Source of the DNA: Candidatus Auribacterota bacterium
Lineage (GTDB): Bacteria > Auribacterota > Ancaeobacteria > Ancaeobacterales > Ancaeobacteraceae
DNA length: 45,795 nucleotides
Direction: 5' to 3'
Assembly: GCA_022711655.1 (NCBI GenBank)
Contig: JAKLEM010000014.1
Location: 1-45,795, forward strand
Numbering within the stretch: the stretch's first letter is position 1; every line of letters starts with the position of its first letter. Below are positions 16,893 to 25,773 of the stretch, piece after piece. Position numbers and translations under genes: made by a program. The notes under the pieces were generated by a model, which made no database searches, was not told the origin of the DNA, and saw only the letters and a list, made by a program, of their open reading frames with translations.

Positions 16893-18369
16893 CCGGCCCC
16901 GCCCCCTCTTTCGCGGGGACCCTCCGGTTGCCCTTCATGAACGGCTTGAAGATCAGATAGACGATATCCCCGAACGCCATGTAGCGCGTCAAACGCACGA
17001 CCAGCCGCAGCGTCTGGATCGGATAATGCGTCAGCTTGTAGGCGAATATCCGCGAAAAACCGTTCTTCCGCTCCCGATTGATCACCGGTCCCGGGAGACA
17101 TGTCGGATCTATGTCCGAACACTTGAAATACTTGTCCCAGTCCGCCGCGTCGTCGATCAACCCCCGCTTGACATACTCGTCCCAAAGCGGCGTGGTGCGA
17201 TAGACGCACAGGCGGTTGAAGGCGTAGGTGTCCAGACGAATCTTCGCCGCGAAATCGAACGTCGCCCGTATATCCTCGATGCGTTCATCGGGGGTCCCCA
17301 CGACGAAAAAGCCGTGCACCAGAGCGATCCCCGCGCCCTTGGCGTCGTTGACGGCCCTCCGGATCTGCTCGAGGGTCTGTCTTTTGTTCAGCCGGTCAAG
17401 CACCCGTTGCGAGCCGCTCTCGATCCCGAACATCAGCGACCGGCAATGAGCGCGGGACATGATCGGAAAAAGATGCTGGGCCACCGAGTCGACACGCCCC
17501 TCACACCCCCACTCGATGGTGATATTCCTCTCTTTGATCCCCTGGCAGATCTCTTCGATCCGCTTGGGCTGCAGCAGAAAATTATCGTCAGAGAAATAGA
17601 CCACGCCGTAACCGAGCTTCTGCAAGTGAGCCAGTTCGTCCAGGACGTGCTGCGCGCTGCGGGAGCGCCACTTCCGCTGCCCGAACTTCGGGATATTGCA
17701 GTACGAACACGTGTTGGGGCACCCGCGGGAAGTCTGCATGACCGTGAACCGCTTCTTTGACATGATGACCGGAACGTCGAGCGGCATCGACTCGACATAC
17801 TCCAGCGGCAGGCTCTCGCGGTCGGGGAACGGCCACTGATCGAGGTTGAAGTTCAGCGGCCGGTCGGGGTTGTGCATGACCCGGCCGTCCTGCGACCAGG
17901 TAAGCCCCGCGACCTTCGCGGGATCGTCGAGGTGGGACAGGAGGTCGAGGATAAGCTCCTCCCCGTCGCCGCGGCATACAAAGGTAACGGCCGGGCACTG
18001 CTTCATGATCAGAGGTGCGTTGAGCGACGCGTAGACGCCGCCGAAGGCCAGCCGCACATCCTTATTGGCGGCGCGGATCTCATTGACGAGCTTCTTCGCG
18101 TAGGGGTAGCTGGTCGTGCTCAGGAAGCTGATACCGACAAGGTCCGGCTTCTGCCGGGCAATCTCCTGTATGATAACGGCATTCGGCGTTTCCGGGTTTG
18201 CCTGGTCGAACATCGTGCAATGGTGACCGGCGCGTTTGAGGACAGCGGAAAGCGACATGATGCCGATAGGCGGCATACCGACGATCTTGATCTTCGTCCC
18301 GGGAACCAGCGGCTCGCGCGAGACCGAGAAGAACTGGGGGTCACGAATATAGATAAGAAATACGTTCAT
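16876..18369 (-). CDS. B12-binding-domain radical SAM enzyme
   Basis: The 497-aa protein has an N-terminal cobalamin-binding-type Rossmann domain (IGIMSLSAVLKRAGH to FGGVYASLN). A radical SAM barrel follows with the cluster motif SRGCPNTCSYCN (CxxxCxxC) and MFGIESGSQRVLDRLNK. About 100 C-terminal residues include possible amphipathic helices near the end. Proteins of this architecture methylate or rearrange lipids and natural products; the substrate is not predictable here. The canonical DxHxxG motif of cobalamin-ligating domains is not seen, so B12 may bind without a His ligand or not at all. Confidence 0.85.
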   Translation of the reverse strand: MNVFLIYIRDPQFFSVSREPLVPGTKIKIVGMPPIGIMSLSAVLKRAGHHCTMFDQANPETPNAVIIQEIARQKPDLVGISFLSTTSYPYAKKLVNEIRAANKDVRLAFGGVYASLNAPLIMKQCPAVTFVCRGDGEELILDLLSHLDDPAKVAGLTWSQDGRVMHNPDRPLNFNLDQWPFPDRESLPLEYVESMPLDVPVIMSKKRFTVMQTSRGCPNTCSYCNIPKFGQRKWRSRSAQHVLDELAHLQKLGYGVVYFSDDNFLLQPKRIEEICQGIKERNITIEWGCEGRVDSVAQHLFPIMSRAHCRSLMFGIESGSQRVLDRLNKRQTLEQIRRAVNDAKGAGIALVHGFFVVGTPDERIEDIRATFDFAAKIRLDTYAFNRLCVYRTTPLWDEYVKRGLIDDAADWDKYFKCSDIDPTCLPGPVINRERKNGFSRIFAYKLTHYPIQTLRLVVRLTRYMAFGDIVYLIFKPFMKGNRRVPAKEGAGPVTAST

Positions 18370-18464
18370 AAGGGTCCGATTGTTTCACATACCGGGATAA
18401 AGAGCAAACTATACCGGCACCGTTAGGCAATATTTTTCCGTATTGCGTTCGGAAGGCTGCAGGG

Positions 18465-21400
18465 TCAGGCAGCTGTCGAGCGCCTCAAAAAGACCCTCTT
18501 AAACCATGCACTGAGGTCATCAAACAGCGAGTAGCAGACCGGCGTCACCAAGAGCGTGATGAGCAGGCAGAGCAACTGGCCGCCAACGATCACGATACCC
18601 ATCGACGAACGCGTCCCCGAACCGGCCCCCTTGCCGAAAACAACGGGCAACATCGCCGCGACCAGCACGATCGTCGTCATGAGGATCGGCCGCAGACGGG
18701 CGTGGCTTGCCTCGATGATCGCCTCGTCGCGCGCCATCCCCTGCTTCCGCAGCGTGTTCGTGTAATCGACCTGCAGGATCGAGTTCTTTTTCACGACACC
18801 GAAGAGCATGAAGATGCCCAGGATACTCATGATATGGAGCGTCTGCCCCGTCAAGACCAGCGACAGGATCGCGAACGGGATCGCCAGCGGCAGCGAAAGC
18901 AGGATCGTGATCGGGTGCAGGAAGCTCTCGAACTGCGACGCAAGGATCATGTACATGAATATGAAACTGAGCAGGAACGCCAGCCCGAAGTTCCGGTATG
19001 TCTCCCCCTGCCGCTTCGCCTTGCCGCCGAAATCGGTCACATAGGTGGGCGGGAGGTTCATCTTCTTGACCAGCGAGTTCAACGTATCCATCGCGTACCC
19101 CAGCGGCTTCTTATCGAGGTTAGCAACCACCGTGATCTGACGCTGGCGGTCCTGCCGGTCGATACGCGCGGGACCAGTCCCTTCGATGAGATCGACCACG
19201 TTATCGAGCCGGACCTCGCCGGATTTCAGCGACGGCACGAACAGCCCGGCGACGTTCTTAGCGCTGTCGCGGAACACCTTGTCAACCCGCAAACGCACTT
19301 CATAGAGGTCGTCCCCTTCCTTGTACTTGGTGATGTCTTCTTCGCCACCGACCATCGTCCGCAACGCGAATGCGATATCGGACACCCCCACGCCGAGCGC
19401 CGCCGCCTTGTCGCGGTTGATATGCAGGTCGATCTCCGGCTTCCCCGCATCGTATGACGAATCAATATCGACGAGCCCGGGGACCTTCCTAGCCTCAGCC
19501 ATGATCTGGGCGACGTACTCCTGCAGGGCGCTCAGGTCGGGCCCGCGGACATTGAAATTGACATCCGCCTGGCTGAACCCGCGCGACCCGATCATGGAGA
19601 CATTGACGACGCTCGTCCGCAACCCCGGATAGCGCTTCAAGAGCTTGCGCACATCGTTCATGACATCGAACTGCGAGAATTTCCGTTCCTTCATATCGAT
19701 CAACTTCACGTAGATCTGCCCCTGATTGACGTTCCTTCCCTCGCCCCCGCCGATCGACGTCAGGAGCGACTTCACGCCGCGCAGCCGTTTGACGTCATCC
19801 TCGATCAGCTTGAGCGTCTCATCCATCGCATGGATCGACGTCCCCTCCGGCGCCTTGATATCGACCTGGAACTCATTCTGATCGTCCGCCGGCATAAAAT
19901 CCTTCCCGACCACCTTCATCAACGGAACGGTGGACAGGATCGTGACGATCGCCAGCATCACCATCAGGAAACGGTGCCTCATCGCAAACCGGAGCATCCA
20001 TCCGTACCCCTTATCTATAGCGCCATAGAACGCGGAATCCTTCGAGCTCTTCTTGGCGTGGCCTTCGGCCTTCTTCTTAAAGAGTTTCGCGCACAGCATC
20101 GGCGTCAGCGTGAACGAAACCAAAAGGGAAACCATGATCGAGAACGCCATCGTCAACCCGAAACTCTTCATAAACCTGCCGATGATCCCCTGCATGTACG
20201 CGAGCGGCAGGAAGATGATGACCAGCGACAGGGTCGTCGCCATCACGGCCAGCGCGATCTCCGACGTCGCCTTCTTCGACGCGGCAACCGGGTCTTCCCC
20301 GTGCTCTTCCACGTGCCGGAAGATGTTCTCCAGGACGACGATCGCGTCGTCGATCACGATACCGACCGCCAGCGTCAATCCCAGCAGCGTCATATTATTC
20401 AGCGTAAATCCCATCCACTGGATGAGCGTAAACGTCGCGATGATCGACGTGGGGATAGCGAGCGCCGCGATGATCGTCGCAAAGAAATTCCCCATAAAGA
20501 GAAGGACGACGACGCTCGCCAGAATGGCGCCCATCTTCAGGTGGCTCATCACCTCATCAACCGATGCCTGAATAAAAAAAGACTGGTCGCTCACGACCTC
20601 CACGCGGAAATCCTTCGGCAGGAGCTTTTTGATGTCCTCAAGCTTGCCCTTGACCCCATTGATGACCGCGACGGTGTTCGTCCCCGACTGTTTTTTGACC
20701 ACGACCGATACGCACCGCGCCCCGTCATACCGGGCAAGCGAGCGCTGCTCTTCCTCTGTGTCGAGCACATGGCCGATATCGGATATCTTGACAGAGACGC
20801 CGTTGATATTCTTGACGATGATCTTCTCGAAATCGGCCGGTTTCGTGATACGCCCCAGCGTCCGGACAACCAGTTCCTTCTTACCGGCATCGATCCGGCC
20901 GCCGGGCACCTCGATATTCTGCGATTGGATGGCCCCCTTCACCTCGTTGACCGATATCTGGTATGCCTTGAGCTTATCCGGGTTCAAAACGACATGAATT
21001 TCGCGTTCCGCTCCGCCAACGATCGTCACCGACCCGACGCCGTTCTGGGTCTCGAGCGGTTCCTTGATCTTCTTCTTCGTCAGGTAGGTGATGTCCCGCG
21101 GGTCACGGTATGTCGACGAGACCGCGATGTTCAGGATGGGAGACGCATCGGGATCTATCTTCTCGATGATCGACGGATCGGTACCTTCCGGAAACTGCGA
21201 GACGATGGTAGCCACCTTGTCGCGAACCTCCTGCGCGCCGACATCGGTGTTCTTCTCAAGGACGAAGGTCACCACCACCTGCGACAAACCCTCGTAACTC
21301 ACCGAACGGAGTTCGTCGATACCGCCGATCGTGTTTACCGCCTCTTCGATCGGTTTGGTAACCGATGTCTCAACCTCCTCAGGACTTGCCCCCTTCAATG

Positions 21401-21548
21401 TCGTGCGGATCGTCACCATCGGGAAATCAACCTTGGGAAACAGATCGATACCCAGACTGATAAACGAGAAATAACCGAGCACCACCAGCGACATGACCAG
21501 CATGATGGTAAAAACAGGGCGTTCAATACAGATTTCGTGCAGTTTCAT
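18465..21548 (-). CDS. RND efflux pump, HAE1/AcrB family
   Basis: The 1027-aa inner-membrane transporter has the usual twelve-helix layout with two large periplasmic loops. Diagnostic stretches are CIERPVFTIMLVMSLVVLG at the N-terminus, ASPEEVETSVTKPIEEAV, TLAVGIVIDDAIVVLENI in helix 4 (with the two aspartates of the proton relay) and GVVKKNSILQVDYTN near helix 10. It exports small hydrophobic compounds by proton antiport. It lies last in a tetR-tolC-adaptor-pump operon. The ATG at 21548 follows AAGGTG. A 115-base gap with a repeat separates it from the adaptor gene. Confidence 0.95.
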   Translation of the reverse strand: MKLHEICIERPVFTIMLVMSLVVLGYFSFISLGIDLFPKVDFPMVTIRTTLKGASPEEVETSVTKPIEEAVNTIGGIDELRSVSYEGLSQVVVTFVLEKNTDVGAQEVRDKVATIVSQFPEGTDPSIIEKIDPDASPILNIAVSSTYRDPRDITYLTKKKIKEPLETQNGVGSVTIVGGAEREIHVVLNPDKLKAYQISVNEVKGAIQSQNIEVPGGRIDAGKKELVVRTLGRITKPADFEKIIVKNINGVSVKISDIGHVLDTEEEQRSLARYDGARCVSVVVKKQSGTNTVAVINGVKGKLEDIKKLLPKDFRVEVVSDQSFFIQASVDEVMSHLKMGAILASVVVLLFMGNFFATIIAALAIPTSIIATFTLIQWMGFTLNNMTLLGLTLAVGIVIDDAIVVLENIFRHVEEHGEDPVAASKKATSEIALAVMATTLSLVIIFLPLAYMQGIIGRFMKSFGLTMAFSIMVSLLVSFTLTPMLCAKLFKKKAEGHAKKSSKDSAFYGAIDKGYGWMLRFAMRHRFLMVMLAIVTILSTVPLMKVVGKDFMPADDQNEFQVDIKAPEGTSIHAMDETLKLIEDDVKRLRGVKSLLTSIGGGEGRNVNQGQIYVKLIDMKERKFSQFDVMNDVRKLLKRYPGLRTSVVNVSMIGSRGFSQADVNFNVRGPDLSALQEYVAQIMAEARKVPGLVDIDSSYDAGKPEIDLHINRDKAAALGVGVSDIAFALRTMVGGEEDITKYKEGDDLYEVRLRVDKVFRDSAKNVAGLFVPSLKSGEVRLDNVVDLIEGTGPARIDRQDRQRQITVVANLDKKPLGYAMDTLNSLVKKMNLPPTYVTDFGGKAKRQGETYRNFGLAFLLSFIFMYMILASQFESFLHPITILLSLPLAIPFAILSLVLTGQTLHIMSILGIFMLFGVVKKNSILQVDYTNTLRKQGMARDEAIIEASHARLRPILMTTIVLVAAMLPVVFGKGAGSGTRSSMGIVIVGGQLLCLLITLLVTPVCYSLFDDLSAWFKRVFLRRSTAA

Positions 21549-21563
21549 AATAACACCTTGTCA

Positions 21564-21658
21564 TTGTCATTCCGAGTCCGAGCGAAGCGAAGGGCGAAAA
21601 ACCTCCTGTCTTCCCCGTTACGCCTATAAGGTCCTTCGCGAGCGCTCAGGATGACAGA
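21564..21658. repeat. inverted-repeat element with TGTCAT/ATGACA ends
   Basis: This stretch fills the gap between adaptor and pump genes. It begins TTGTCATTCCGAG and ends CTCAGGATGACAG. The ends are imperfect inverted repeats, each followed inward by GCGAAGCGAAGGG or its partial complement. Elements opening with TGTCATTCCGAG are common in many bacterial genomes as short intergenic repeats. It may form an mRNA hairpin that changes pump expression relative to the adaptor. Confidence 0.6.
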
Positions 21659-21664
21659 TTAATT

Positions 21665-22537
21665 TTACTTCTTGATCTCCACATCCTGCTCATTTTCAAG
21701 CCCATGCTGTCCCCACACAACGATCTGACGCCCAGACTCAACGCCATCGGCGATCTCAATATAATCGCCTTCGCGCACACCGCAATGCACCTTCGTCTTC
21801 CGCACGCGACCGCCGTCGACCACAAACAGGTAATCGACGTCTCCCTCGCGCACCACCGCCTCCGCAGGGACCGCACAGACGTCCTTATGTTCCCGGGTTA
21901 TCAGCTTGATCTTCGCGAACATCCCGGAAAGCAGGCTCCTATCCTGGTTCGGTATCGTGATCTCGACGGCCGCGGTCCGCGACTGCAGGTCGACGACCGG
22001 GCTGACCTTGGTAACCGTCCCTTCAAAATTCTTCCCCGGAAACGCATCAACGTGCACAAACGCCTTCTGACCTTCGGATATCTGCGGGACATACCGCTCA
22101 ACGACGTCGAGATGTACCTCGACAGCACTCATGTCGACCACAAAGGCGACGGGTGTCACCATGAGAACATTGGCGCCCTTGTCGAGAAAAACACGGCCGA
22201 CGGTTCCCGAGAGCGGCGAGTCAACCGGCGACGGCTCGAACTTGAACCCGGTCTCGTCGCGATCGATCATCGCGATGACATCGCCCTTCTTGACCTGGTC
22301 GCCTTCCTTGACCTTATTCTCGATCAGCTTGCCGGTCACCTTCGAAAAGACCGTCGCCTCGTCCTGCGCCTTGACGTCGCCGACGAAGAAAAGCGTCTCG
22401 TTGAGGTTTCGCAGCTGCGCATCAACGACCTTAACGACCGGAACGATCTTCTCCTGAACAGCTTCTTTCTTCTTACCGCAGCCGGCAACAATAAGACATG
22501 CTGCGATCACCAATAAACATGTTAAATATTTTTTCAT
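21665..22537 (-). CDS. RND periplasmic adaptor, lipoprotein
   Basis: I chose the start MKKYLTCLLVIAACL (22537), preceded by GGAG. A lipobox, LIVAGC, puts the lipidated Cys at residue 19. The 290-aa protein has the lipoyl half-motifs (DVKAQDEATVFSKVTGKLI and GDVIAMIDRDET), a short hairpin and a beta-barrel domain (AVEVHLDVVERYVPQI). The helical hairpin is very short compared with AcrA, so contact with TolC may be different. It links the RND pump and the outer-membrane channel encoded on either side. Confidence 0.92.
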   Translation of the reverse strand: MKKYLTCLLVIAACLIVAGCGKKKEAVQEKIVPVVKVVDAQLRNLNETLFFVGDVKAQDEATVFSKVTGKLIENKVKEGDQVKKGDVIAMIDRDETGFKFEPSPVDSPLSGTVGRVFLDKGANVLMVTPVAFVVDMSAVEVHLDVVERYVPQISEGQKAFVHVDAFPGKNFEGTVTKVSPVVDLQSRTAAVEITIPNQDRSLLSGMFAKIKLITREHKDVCAVPAEAVVREGDVDYLFVVDGGRVRKTKVHCGVREGDYIEIADGVESGRQIVVWGQHGLENEQDVEIKK

Positions 22538-22583
22538 AGACACTCCGCGTAAGTTGAGCAACCGTTCCATCGTCACCGTCCGC

Positions 22584-23897
22584 TTATTGCGCGTACGCCC
22601 CCACCGCCTGCTTGTACCGCGCGCGAGAGACGAGCTGGGCGAAAACCGCCTGCACATAGTTGACCTTGGCCTGCGACAACGCCACCTGCGCATCCAACAG
22701 GTCAAGCTGCGTCGCTTTGCCGACCGCATATCGTTTACGGATGATGTCATACCCCTCCTGCGCGCGCTCGACGTTCTTTGCCTGCGACAATACCAACTCG
22801 CGGGCAGAACGCATGTCCAGTATGGCGTTGATCACCTCGAGCTTCACGTTATCGATGATCTTGTCTTTTCTCGTACGGATCTGCTTGAGCCGGGCGCTCT
22901 CTTCGTCGGCCAGCGACTTGATCCTGAACCCGTCGAAGATCGGCACGGTAACGTTCACCGATGCGATCCAGTAGTCCGACCACGGCGCCCTGCCGATCGA
23001 GAACGGCTGCTCTTTGGCGTTGAAGTTCGACACGCCGACGGTCATCTGCGGCAGGTACTGGACCCACGTCGCGTAGAGTTCCGACTGCTTTTTCTTCTCG
23101 AGGTTCTCTATCTCGCTGATCTCCGGCCGCTTCGCGAGGCCTTCCCTGATCGATGCGTCCATGTCGGCGTCTTCCATGATCTCCTCGAAGCTCCCCTTGA
23201 GCTCGAGCTCGGTCTCGATGTCCATACCCATGATGAACTTGAGCAGGTTCTTCACCGTCTGCGACTGGTTCTGCGCCTTGATGAGCTGCGGCTTGATGTT
23301 CGCCACGTTCACCTCTTCGCGCAGCACGTCGTAATCGGACGTCTCGCCGGCTTTGTAGCGCTCCTGCGCGACGCGCAGCTGCTCCTCGGCGAGCTCCAGC
23401 GTCTCGCCCGCGATCCGCACCAGCTCGCGCGCAAACAGCACGTTGTAGAAGGCGTCCTCGACCCTGAAGCGAACGTCCTGCCGCGTCTGCGACACCCGGT
23501 CTTCGGCCGCCTTCGCGCCGAGGCGAGCCGCCTTGATGTCGTTGAGCGCCTTGCCCCACGCAAAAACCAGCTGCTGCGCGTTCATGGCGTAATCGTAATT
23601 CTGCGGGAACGCAATATACGGATGGTTATCGTACCGGTTATAGTGCCCCTGGAAATTCGCGTTGGGAAGCACCTCCGCGAACACCTCGCCGATCTTCGCC
23701 TTGAACTCCTCGAGCTCCTCTTTCCTGATCAATAAGTCAGGGTTGTGCTTGATGGTGTAGTCGATGCACTGCCCGAGGTCCATGTAGACCATTATCTTAT
23801 GCTGACGCGCTTCCGCAGCCGGCACCACGATCTCCTCCGCGAACGCAGAGGCTGCAAACGCAAGCATACAAAAAACGATAAAAGCCGATCTCCTCAT
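22584..23897 (-). CDS. TolC-family outer-membrane efflux protein (RND operon)
   Basis: I start it at MRRSAFIVFCMLAF (23897), which gives a clean signal peptide ending at SAFA; the extra 17 residues in the longer frame overlap the small upstream ORF. The 437-aa protein carries two efflux repeats: MDLGQCIDYTIKHNPDLLIRK then, in the second half, VTVPIFDGFRIKSLADEES. Long heptad-rich helices form the periplasmic tunnel. It is not a close copy of the other TolC at 14020-15444, so each exporter probably has its own channel. Confidence 0.92.
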   Translation of the reverse strand: MRRSAFIVFCMLAFAASAFAEEIVVPAAEARQHKIMVYMDLGQCIDYTIKHNPDLLIRKEELEEFKAKIGEVFAEVLPNANFQGHYNRYDNHPYIAFPQNYDYAMNAQQLVFAWGKALNDIKAARLGAKAAEDRVSQTRQDVRFRVEDAFYNVLFARELVRIAGETLELAEEQLRVAQERYKAGETSDYDVLREEVNVANIKPQLIKAQNQSQTVKNLLKFIMGMDIETELELKGSFEEIMEDADMDASIREGLAKRPEISEIENLEKKKQSELYATWVQYLPQMTVGVSNFNAKEQPFSIGRAPWSDYWIASVNVTVPIFDGFRIKSLADEESARLKQIRTRKDKIIDNVKLEVINAILDMRSARELVLSQAKNVERAQEGYDIIRKRYAVGKATQLDLLDAQVALSQAKVNYVQAVFAQLVSRARYKQAVGAYAQ

Positions 23898-23898
23898 A

Positions 23899-24006
23899 TC
23901 AGTACCGATCCTCTCTTGATACCAGCCTCTGTTTCGACAAAAGCGCATCCATCAGCAAAAAAATCGTAAAGACAGCGAGAACAACGCTTCCGGCTATCCG
24001 TTTCAT
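23899..24006 (-). CDS. candidate 35-aa single-helix membrane peptide
   Basis: ATG at 24006 overlaps the tetR stop as ATGA, and its TGA stop ends two bases before the TolC start. The peptide, MKRIAGSVVLAVFTIF continued by LLMDALLSKQRLVSRE, has one hydrophobic helix with positive ends. The double overlap suggests translational coupling from tetR to tolC. It may be a real small protein, a coupling leader, or chance. Confidence 0.4.
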   Translation of the reverse strand: MKRIAGSVVLAVFTIFLLMDALLSKQRLVSREDRY

Positions 24007-24635
24007 ACCTGTGTCTTCCCGTCAACTTTCCGGCATCCGTTGAGGAAAATGTCCATCACCAGATCGGTCTTGCGCTCGATCGATCCGCCGCTCCCATCGA
24101 ATACCATCTTCATCATAAGATAATTTGACAGCCCGCCGAACATGAAGGCCAGCTCTTTCGGGTCCGCCGGCTTGAACATTCCGGCGTCGATCCCTTCCTG
24201 AAAGATCGCCGCTCCGATCGCGAAGATCCGCATGTGCCGGTCCATACACTCCTGCTCGCGTTCGCTCGAGAATGCGCTCTGAAGCGAGTTGTTTTCCACG
24301 ATATAGAGCTTGAAAAAGTCCTTGTGCGCCTCGAAAAAGCGGAATTTTTCGGCAAGAAAACACTTCAGCTTCTCCACCGGATCGGTCAAACTGAGCGTCC
24401 GCTCCTGAACACTGGCAAAAAAATCGTCCAGGCCCTTGAGGATCAGCGCCCGGTAGATATCCTCTTTGTCCTTGAAATAGAGGTAGACCGTGCCGGTCCC
24501 GTACTGCGCCTCCTTCGCGATCTCGCTCACGTTGGCATTGTGAAAACCGCGCGCGGCAAAGACTTTCTCCGCGGCGACGAGAATATCGTTCCTGCGTATC
24601 TGCTTATCGCGCTCTTTACGATCGACTATCGACAT
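24003..24635 (-). CDS. TetR-family repressor of the RND operon
   Basis: The 210-aa protein has an N-terminal TetR helix-turn-helix: ILVAAEKVFAARGFHNANVS, then EIAKEAQYGTGTVYLYFKDK. The C-terminal ligand domain is all-helical and resembles the TetR_C regulators that control efflux. It is the first gene of tetR-tolC-adaptor-pump. A palindrome in its own promoter suggests autoregulation and control of the whole operon, with release by a pump substrate. Confidence 0.93.
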   Translation of the reverse strand: MSIVDRKERDKQIRRNDILVAAEKVFAARGFHNANVSEIAKEAQYGTGTVYLYFKDKEDIYRALILKGLDDFFASVQERTLSLTDPVEKLKCFLAEKFRFFEAHKDFFKLYIVENNSLQSAFSSEREQECMDRHMRIFAIGAAIFQEGIDAGMFKPADPKELAFMFGGLSNYLMMKMVFDGSGGSIERKTDLVMDIFLNGCRKVDGKTQV

Positions 24636-24655
24636 ATGATTATTAATTCTATTTA

Positions 24656-24669
24656 TGAATCGTTATTCA
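24656..24669 (-). promoter_or_regulatory. candidate TetR operator
   Basis: TGAAT-CGTT-ATTCA is a perfect spaced palindrome of 14 bases. It lies about 3 to 16 bases downstream of the predicted tetR transcription start, a position where a bound repressor would block transcription. Confidence 0.45.
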
Positions 24670-24678
24670 ATTTCGCAA

Positions 24679-24708
24679 ATACTAATTCATCGTTGCTTTT
24701 CCTGTCAA
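24679..24708 (-). promoter_or_regulatory. tetR operon promoter
   Basis: On the minus strand a consensus TTGACA (24703-24708) and TAGTAT (24679-24684) are separated by 18 bases. The region (24636-24916) is very AT-rich compared with its neighbours. Confidence 0.6.
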
Positions 24709-24856
24709 GTGAAAATATGACAATTTTTTTCGACACTACGATCTATGTGTGTAATTCTGTCTCATTATTTTACATAGATAACAAGTATTTTCTTATACTT
24801 ATGTTTATACATTACAGATACTTACAAATTGTTTAGTGATTTTGGCATTTGTTTTG

Positions 24857-24877
24857 CTTTCCCACGAAACGTGAAAG
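24857..24877 (+). other. hairpin in the hsp20 leader
   Basis: CTTT-CC-CACG, loop AAA, CGTG-AAAG forms an eight-pair stem with a two-base bulge, 40 bases before the first hsp20 ATG. The ribosome site itself (AGGAGG) is outside the stem, so this is not an obvious thermosensor. No CIRCE box or sigma32 promoter was seen. TTACAT-N18-TATACT upstream is a possible promoter. Confidence 0.3.
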
Positions 24878-24916
24878 GGCAACAACATAATAACCTATTA
24901 AAAGGAGGTGATGGTC

Positions 24917-25372
24917 ATGACGCTACCTATAAAGTACTGGCATGCACCATTCGATGTAGTCGGTCTCAAAGATCAGATTGACAGGCTGTTCGATGGCTTT
25001 CCGGGCCTCCTCGGCGACAGGGATCCCGGTATAATGGAAGGGATCTGGAGCCCCGCGATAGACATCTACGACAGCAAGGACAGCCTGTTGATCAGGGCGG
25101 ATGTGCCGGGCATGGCTAAGGATGACATCGACGTGACCGTGCACAACAACGTACTCACCGTTCGCGGCGAGAAGAAGAAAGAGACCGAGACGAAAGGCAA
25201 GTGTTTCATCCGGCAGGAGCGCTTCAGCGGGAGCTTCAACCGGTCGGTATCGCTCCCATCCGACGTCGACGCATCGAAGGTAAGCGCGGCATACAAGGAC
25301 GGGGTGCTCGAGATCGTGCTGCCGAAGCGCGAGGAAGCGAAACCGAAACAGATCAAGATCGATATCAAGTAA
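24917..25372 (+). CDS. Hsp20 small heat-shock protein 1
   Basis: I chose the ATG at 24917, eight bases after AGGAGG; GTG 24908 and ATG 24911 overlap or crowd that site. The 151-aa protein has a short N-arm, an alpha-crystallin domain from residue 40 (WSPAIDIYDSKDSLLIRADV, then PGMAKDDIDVTVHNNVLTVR) and the closing motif AAYKDGVLEIVLPKRE. It holds unfolding proteins as an ATP-independent chaperone in the cytoplasm. It starts a cluster of three hsp20 genes. Confidence 0.93.
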   Translation: MTLPIKYWHAPFDVVGLKDQIDRLFDGFPGLLGDRDPGIMEGIWSPAIDIYDSKDSLLIRADVPGMAKDDIDVTVHNNVLTVRGEKKKETETKGKCFIRQERFSGSFNRSVSLPSDVDASKVSAAYKDGVLEIVLPKREEAKPKQIKIDIK

Positions 25373-25400
25373 CCCTTTCCCTCAGAAAGGAGGTGGCCCT

Positions 25401-25763
25401 ATGTTGCAGCAGCCGCAAAAACAGAAAGAGCAGGCAGCGGTCGTCATACCGCCGGTCAACATACACGAGACCGACAGGGAGGTAACGCTCGAGGCGGAGA
25501 TGGCCGGCGTACTGAAAGACGACATCTCGATCGAGCTCAAGAACGACGAACTGGTCATCTCTGCGCACCGCAGGGAGCCGGAGATACCGAAAGAGTACCG
25601 CGTCGTTCACCGCGAGCGGTATCCGGTGGAGTACCACCGGGCGTTCGTGCTGGGAGCCGAGGCAAGCAAAGAAACGATCTCGGCCGACTACAAGAACGGC
25701 ATCCTGACGGTCCGGATACCGAAGTCTGAGGAGACGAAGCCGAGGAAGATCGCGATAAGTTAA
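25401..25763 (+). CDS. Hsp20 small heat-shock protein 2, short form
   Basis: The ATG at 25401 follows AAAGGAGG. The 120-aa protein is almost only the alpha-crystallin domain: VNIHETDREVTLEAEMAGV, KDDISIELKNDELVIS, and DYKNGILTVRIPKSEE at the end. The N-arm is short and Gln/Lys-rich. It starts 28 bases after hsp20 number 1. Short forms often form small oligomers or mix with longer partners, which fits their adjacency. Confidence 0.92.
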   Translation: MLQQPQKQKEQAAVVIPPVNIHETDREVTLEAEMAGVLKDDISIELKNDELVISAHRREPEIPKEYRVVHRERYPVEYHRAFVLGAEASKETISADYKNGILTVRIPKSEETKPRKIAIS

Positions 25764-25773
25764 CAACGACCGC

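Noticed and set aside
19830-21629. 599-codon frame opposite the RND pump gene
   Set aside because: Shadow frame, charged low-complexity product; the RND reading is unambiguous.
24857-24877. RNA thermometer in the hsp20 leader
   Set aside because: The hairpin does not cover the ribosome site AGGAGG, so no heat-released masking is evident.
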